In this document: positions 39,361-42,852 of the stretch, piece after piece | How positions within the stretch are numbered: the first letter of the stretch is position 1 | Layout: each line of letters begins with the position of its first letter | Source: an uncultured Pirellulaceae bacterium | GTDB lineage: Bacteria; Planctomycetota; Planctomycetia; Pirellulales; Pirellulaceae | Assembly: GCA_938040995.1 (NCBI GenBank) | Contig: CALHZT010000122.1 | Span: 1 to 42,852 of the forward strand | Direction: 5' to 3' | DNA: 42,852 nt | Notes under the pieces: generated by a model | What the model saw: the letters and a program-made list of their open reading frames with translations, nothing else | Database searches by the model: none | Told to the model about the DNA's origin: nothing | Position numbers and translations under genes: made by a program

Positions 39361-39989
39361 GAATTTTTATATTCCCAACCTGGTGCGTTGCCCTTTTGCT
39401 GGTGTCGTCAGCGATTCAGACATCGGTGGCTCATCCGTTTCATGCCAGTTTTGCCGAAGTCGAGTGGAATGCCAAAACCGGCAAGCTGGAAGTTGCGCTG
39501 CAGTTCGATCCTGACGATCTTGAAAAAGCCGTGCGACTACATTGTGGAGAGCGGATCAATATCGACGATGAGCGTTCAGCGCCATTGATTGCGGCTTATG
39601 TGCGGGAGCATTTTTCCATCGGTCCACGGCGCATCAGCAATGACGCCAAAGTGAAGCATTCGGTCGGCAATCCAGCAGCGCATGACGCCGCCGCAAGCGA
39701 TTCGAAAAAACGGGACGTTGCGGGCAGTTCGAACAGGCGGAGCGACCGATTCGAGATGATAGGCAAAGAAATCGACGCGAAATTCGCATGGGTATACTTC
39801 GAGATTGTTGCCAAAGACGGACCGGAAGGACTGGAAATCGAAAATGCACTGTTGGCGAATGCAAGTCATCCCTCAAATACGGTTCTCGTGAGGTCAGGAA
39901 AACGGACGACGACGATGACCTTCACTCGCCAGACGACTCGCAGGACGGTGCGCTTTCCTGACGCTGAAAGTTCAACGTTCGGGAGTTGA
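39357..39989 (+). CDS. DUF6702-like exported protein
   Basis: 210 residues with a signal peptide (VALLLVSSAIQTSVA) followed by HPFHASFAEVEWNAKTGKLEVALQFDPDDLEKAV, the hallmark of the DUF6702 family. A Lys/Arg/Ser-rich, likely disordered stretch (about 100-130) interrupts the domain before AWVYFEIVAKDG. Function is unknown. It is translated from an ATGA overlap with the M1 peptidase gene, so the two proteins are probably made in fixed ratio and act together at the envelope. Confidence 0.85.
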   Translation: MRIFIFPTWCVALLLVSSAIQTSVAHPFHASFAEVEWNAKTGKLEVALQFDPDDLEKAVRLHCGERINIDDERSAPLIAAYVREHFSIGPRRISNDAKVKHSVGNPAAHDAAASDSKKRDVAGSSNRRSDRFEMIGKEIDAKFAWVYFEIVAKDGPEGLEIENALLANASHPSNTVLVRSGKRTTTMTFTRQTTRRTVRFPDAESSTFGS

Positions 39990-40056
39990 GCCGCATCGTC
40001 ACAGGTCATTTGTCGCAGAATTGCGTTGTATTCAGCTTCATAGCGGCGGCACGAAT

Positions 40057-41616
40057 CTACTCGTACTTCCATTTGGAGACCCACGGATCCTCCAGCGATT
40101 CCTGCGTCTTTTTCATCCGCTGGCAGTACTCTTCAAGAGTCGTCTGGAAAGCCGGGTCTTCGGCAAGATTCTTTGATTCGTCGGGGTCGCTTTCCATGTC
40201 ATACAACTCGAACCGCGGCCGGTGTACGTACTCGCCAACGGTCCGCGCGCCGTACGGTGTGTCATCGCCTTTGCGCACCTGTGCCTGCCAGCTGGATGCT
40301 GCCCACAAATCAGATGCAAATGGATAGTCGAGCTTGTTGGCAATGTTCCAGATCAACTTGTACTTGCGGTCGCGAAGGACCCGCATCGGATAATACATCT
40401 GAATTTCGTGAAACGTGTGAGACGCGAAGATACTCTCGTGGTGCTCCTTCGCTGGATCACTCAATACGCTGACCCACGACTTGCCCTGATAACTGGTGAA
40501 TTTGTTTCCACCATTCCGGTTCTCGGCAAACATGTTGCCGCCGCCCTGCTCTTTCCAGAACTTCTTCGCGTCAAGCATATGCTTCGGTCCATTTGTTGCC
40601 GGGTTGAGGCCGCCGCCGAAATCAAGCAGCGATGGCGTTATATCAACGTGACTAATCAATGCTTCAGAGACGGTGCCGCGTTCTTGCACGTATGGATTGC
40701 GGACAACGAACGGAACCTGAAGCCCCGGTTCATAGACAGTCGTTTTTGCTCCGGCAAATGCCATCCCGTGATCGGATGTGAATACGATCATTGTTTTGTC
40801 GAAGAGATCGGCTTCCTTGAGAATCTCGACCAGACGACCGATGCCCGCGTCGATGCGCGAACATGATTGATAGTACTCTGCGAGCTCGCTCCGCGTTTCA
40901 GGCGTGTCTGGCAGGAATGCGGGCACCGGCACTTCGGCTGGATCGAAAAAGACTTCGTTGACGCCGGGCCGAGATTTCCTGTTGGGCAAGTTGCCGAACA
41001 GATTCGGTTTTAGCTCCAGGTCGGAATTCTTGTTGGTCCCGCCGCCTCGATGAGGATCACAAGTCGCCATGTAAAGAAAGAACGGGCGGTCGTCGTCTTT
41101 GTTCGTAATGAAGTCCTTGCACTGTTCGGCCATCGTGACCGCATTTCGGCACAGCCTGGCTTCGGTGTTTTCGCCTGCTTCGATCGTTTGGTCGAAGTGA
41201 TAGACAACTTCGGGAGCCACATGATATTTGCCGCATCTCGCCGTACGGTATCCGGACCGCGAAAGGGCACGTGGAAGTGACAGGCTCACCAAATCAAGAT
41301 AACTCACGAACTTGTGGAAATGGTGCTGATGCCCGTACTGGCCCGTTTTGTGATTGTGCAGTCCAGACAGGATCACTGAACGGCTGGCACTACAGCTCGC
41401 CGTCGTCGCGAATGCGTATGTGAATCGCATGCCGTCGGCAGCAATCGCATCGATATTTGGAGTTTGCGCCACCGGGTCGCCGTAGCAACCCAGTGTCGGT
41501 CCCTCATCATCCGTGACGAACAGGATGATGTTTTTTTCGGCGGCAAAACCGCTGCCGTTCAAAAAGCCGCAACAGAGACACAGGAAAACGGCTGTCCTGA
41601 TTCGCATGGTTCGCAT
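40057..41616 (-). CDS. Exported sulfatase (type I, formylglycine)
   Basis: 519 residues: signal peptide (TAVFLCLCCGFLNGSGFA), N-terminal metal site NIILFVTDDEGPTLGCYGD, then the modification motif CSASRSVILSG in which the Cys becomes formylglycine. The core is C-x-A-x-R rather than C-x-P-x-R, a variant accepted by formylglycine-generating enzyme. A second metal-site segment (MIVFTSDHGMAFAGAKTTVYEPG) and the C-terminal RELYDMESDPDE-like region complete the fold; nothing is missing. It resembles N-sulfoglucosamine-type S1 sulfatases and likely removes sulfate from algal or animal polysaccharides. AGAGG precedes the ATG. It is divergent from the DUF5060 gene. Confidence 0.94.
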   Translation of the reverse strand: MRTMRIRTAVFLCLCCGFLNGSGFAAEKNIILFVTDDEGPTLGCYGDPVAQTPNIDAIAADGMRFTYAFATTASCSASRSVILSGLHNHKTGQYGHQHHFHKFVSYLDLVSLSLPRALSRSGYRTARCGKYHVAPEVVYHFDQTIEAGENTEARLCRNAVTMAEQCKDFITNKDDDRPFFLYMATCDPHRGGGTNKNSDLELKPNLFGNLPNRKSRPGVNEVFFDPAEVPVPAFLPDTPETRSELAEYYQSCSRIDAGIGRLVEILKEADLFDKTMIVFTSDHGMAFAGAKTTVYEPGLQVPFVVRNPYVQERGTVSEALISHVDITPSLLDFGGGLNPATNGPKHMLDAKKFWKEQGGGNMFAENRNGGNKFTSYQGKSWVSVLSDPAKEHHESIFASHTFHEIQMYYPMRVLRDRKYKLIWNIANKLDYPFASDLWAASSWQAQVRKGDDTPYGARTVGEYVHRPRFELYDMESDPDESKNLAEDPAFQTTLEEYCQRMKKTQESLEDPWVSKWKYE

Positions 41617-41727
41617 CTGTCGTTCCTCTCACGTCTGTGTTTGCGGTGGCGGCATTGAGTATTCTCTGCCTGTTGAGCCACGCTACAATGATGGCCCATA
41701 CCATTCTCAATTGAAAGTCACACTACC

Positions 41728-42852
41728 GTGAATCGTCGAATAAACCGGAGCATCCTGTTCGTCTTCCTTTCGATTTCCGCAACGCAATGCTGCCATGCTG
41801 AGTCCAATTCCATCTTTCTGGAGTCCGACGGACTGGTTGCCGTTGAAGCCGAGCACTTTTTCAGTCAGACAAGAACTGCCGCACGTCAGTTTTATGTGAC
41901 CACGCCGAAGACTCTTTCGACCATCGGCGAAATCAAACCTGACGGAGACCCGCCGCATCTCGATGGAAGTAGTGGGAATGCGTATCTGGAAATATTGCCG
42001 GACACGCGTCGAACACACGCAGACAAGCTCATTCACGGTGAGAACTTTATGCCCAATGCGGGCAAAATGGCGATTTTGAGCTACCGTGTGCGTTTCAGAA
42101 ACCCGGGGCGTTATTACGTTTGGGCTCGAGCTTACTCAACCGGAGGTGAAGACAACGGCTTGCATGTCGGGCTCGATGGCAAATGGCCCGAAAGCGGACA
42201 GCGGCTGCAATGGTGTGACGGCAAGAACCAGTGGTGGTGGGAAAGCAGGCAGCGTACGGAAAAGGAGCATTGTGGCGAGCCGCACAAGATCTATCTCGAC
42301 ATTGAATCCGCAGGCGACCACATCATTTCATTCTCGATGCGAGAAGATGGTTTTGAATTTGACAAATGGTTGATGACAACCAGTCGCGATTTTGAACGAC
42401 CGGCCGATGCTGGCCCGGCGCCGGTTGTTGACGAAAGCAACGTCGCTTTCAACCTGCCTCTACAGGAAACTACCGTGGCACAAGTCGCCGGGCAGGCGTC
42501 GGCCAGCCATGCCAGCCAGGCTGGTCCGCCGCTTGTGATGCCTCGCGGCAAAGACGGCGATGGAAACGTGGCAATTAGTGGCGAATTGAAGCAATGGCAT
42601 ACGGTCACTTTAACCGTGGACGGCCCGTTCGCGAACGAGCTGGACAACAAACCGAATCCGTTCACGGATTACCGAATGGACGTAACGTTCGAAGATGCGC
42701 GCGGCAAATCGTATGTTGTGCCCGGCTACTTTGCGGCGGATGGCAACGCGGCGAACACTTCTGCCAGTTCGGGTACGAAGTGGCGAGCCCACTTCGCGCC
42801 CTATTCGGTTGGTACGCTGAGTTACGCCGTTTCGTTTCGAACCGGCGACGGC
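41728..42852 (+). CDS. Exported DUF5060 protein, probable glycan-acting enzyme (partial)
   Basis: An uninterrupted frame runs from a GTG at 41728 to the end of the window (375 codons, stop not reached). After a signal peptide ([23 protein letters not shown]) comes a beta-sandwich resembling the GH115 C-terminal or carbohydrate-binding modules ([11 protein letters not shown] ... [14 protein letters not shown] ... [11 protein letters not shown], about 30-225). Then a DUF5060 domain begins near residue 285 ([32 protein letters not shown]). DUF5060 usually precedes a DUF4038-type glycosidase barrel, which would lie beyond the window. The GTG is the first plausible start after an in-frame stop at 41689. 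With the sulfatase it makes a small polysaccharide-use locus. Confidence 0.8.
   Translation, partial: MNRRINRSILFVFLSISATQCCHAESNSIFLESDGLVAVEAEHFFSQTRTAARQFYVTTPKTLSTIGEIKPDGDPPHLDGSSGNAYLEILPDTRRTHADKLIHGENFMPNAGKMAILSYRVRFRNPGRYYVWARAYSTGGEDNGLHVGLDGKWPESGQRLQWCDGKNQWWWESRQRTEKEHCGEPHKIYLDIESAGDHIISFSMREDGFEFDKWLMTTSRDFERPADAGPAPVVDESNVAFNLPLQETTVAQVAGQASASHASQAGPPLVMPRGKDGDGNVAISGELKQWHTVTLTVDGPFANELDNKPNPFTDYRMDVTFEDARGKSYVVPGYFAADGNAANTSASSGTKWRAHFAPYSVGTLSYAVSFRTGDG

Overview
The window looks like chromosomal DNA of a planctomycete, probably of the Pirellulales/Rhodopirellula type. The evidence is the gene families, not a database match: planctomycete cytochrome-like DUF1549/DUF1553 proteins paired with Tat-exported DUF1501 proteins (two sets), a DUF1592-type/DUF1552 pair, a DUF1559 prepilin-like protein followed by a small lipoprotein, PEP-CTERM proteins with dockerin-like repeats, an FG-GAP/ASPIC/thioredoxin/TPR family, and a sulfatase beside a DUF5060 protein.

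Layout. 1-3263: a palindrome cluster, then an array of 18 tRNA genes on the + strand in about 2.55 kb. No CCA is encoded in any of them. The array is interrupted by two rho-independent terminators placed just before tRNA genes, a 15-unit heptamer repeat and possible tiny ORFs. Several tRNAs are unorthodox: two Leu tRNAs have a short variable loop, Arg(GCG) and Ile(UAU) carry rare anticodons, and several stems are mismatched. 3299-10405: a scrapyard of rearranged genes. Two tandem, incomplete members of the FG-GAP/ASPIC/thioredoxin/TPR family lie here, the first joined to the tail of a DUF1553 gene. An isolated ASPIC fragment lies 2.5 kb further on. Between them are a DKNYY-repeat lipoprotein and a transglutaminase-like gene with one in-frame amber codon.

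10539-19920 (minus strand): a tight five-gene operon read DUF1549/DUF1553 -> DUF1501 -> DUF1592-type cytochrome-like -> DUF1552 -> ankyrin-repeat protein. All are exported or periplasmic, with overlapping or nearly touching ends. 20205-24788 (plus): a DUF1559 prepilin-like protein, a lipoprotein, and a 961-residue protein that is an in-frame head-to-tail fusion of two complete PEP-CTERM proteins. 25304-27373: a DEAD-box RNA helicase with a very long, repetitive, basic C-terminal tail, bounded by terminators. A DUF1080 remnant follows, then a second DUF1549/DUF1553 + DUF1501 pair (27608-31842).

31849-36323 (minus): the most unusual locus. Five genes with overlapping ends encode, in transcription order, a secreted YD-like repeat protein, an asparagine-synthetase-like PP-loop protein, a bicupin, a probable GNAT-fold protein and a GluR0-like ligand-gated potassium channel. 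I infer that it could make or modify a small amino-acid-like compound and sense it with the channel; no such system is known to me. 36389-42852: a carbohydrate-esterase remnant, a secreted M1 metallopeptidase translationally coupled to a DUF6702-like protein, a sulfatase, and the start of a divergent DUF5060 protein cut by the window edge.
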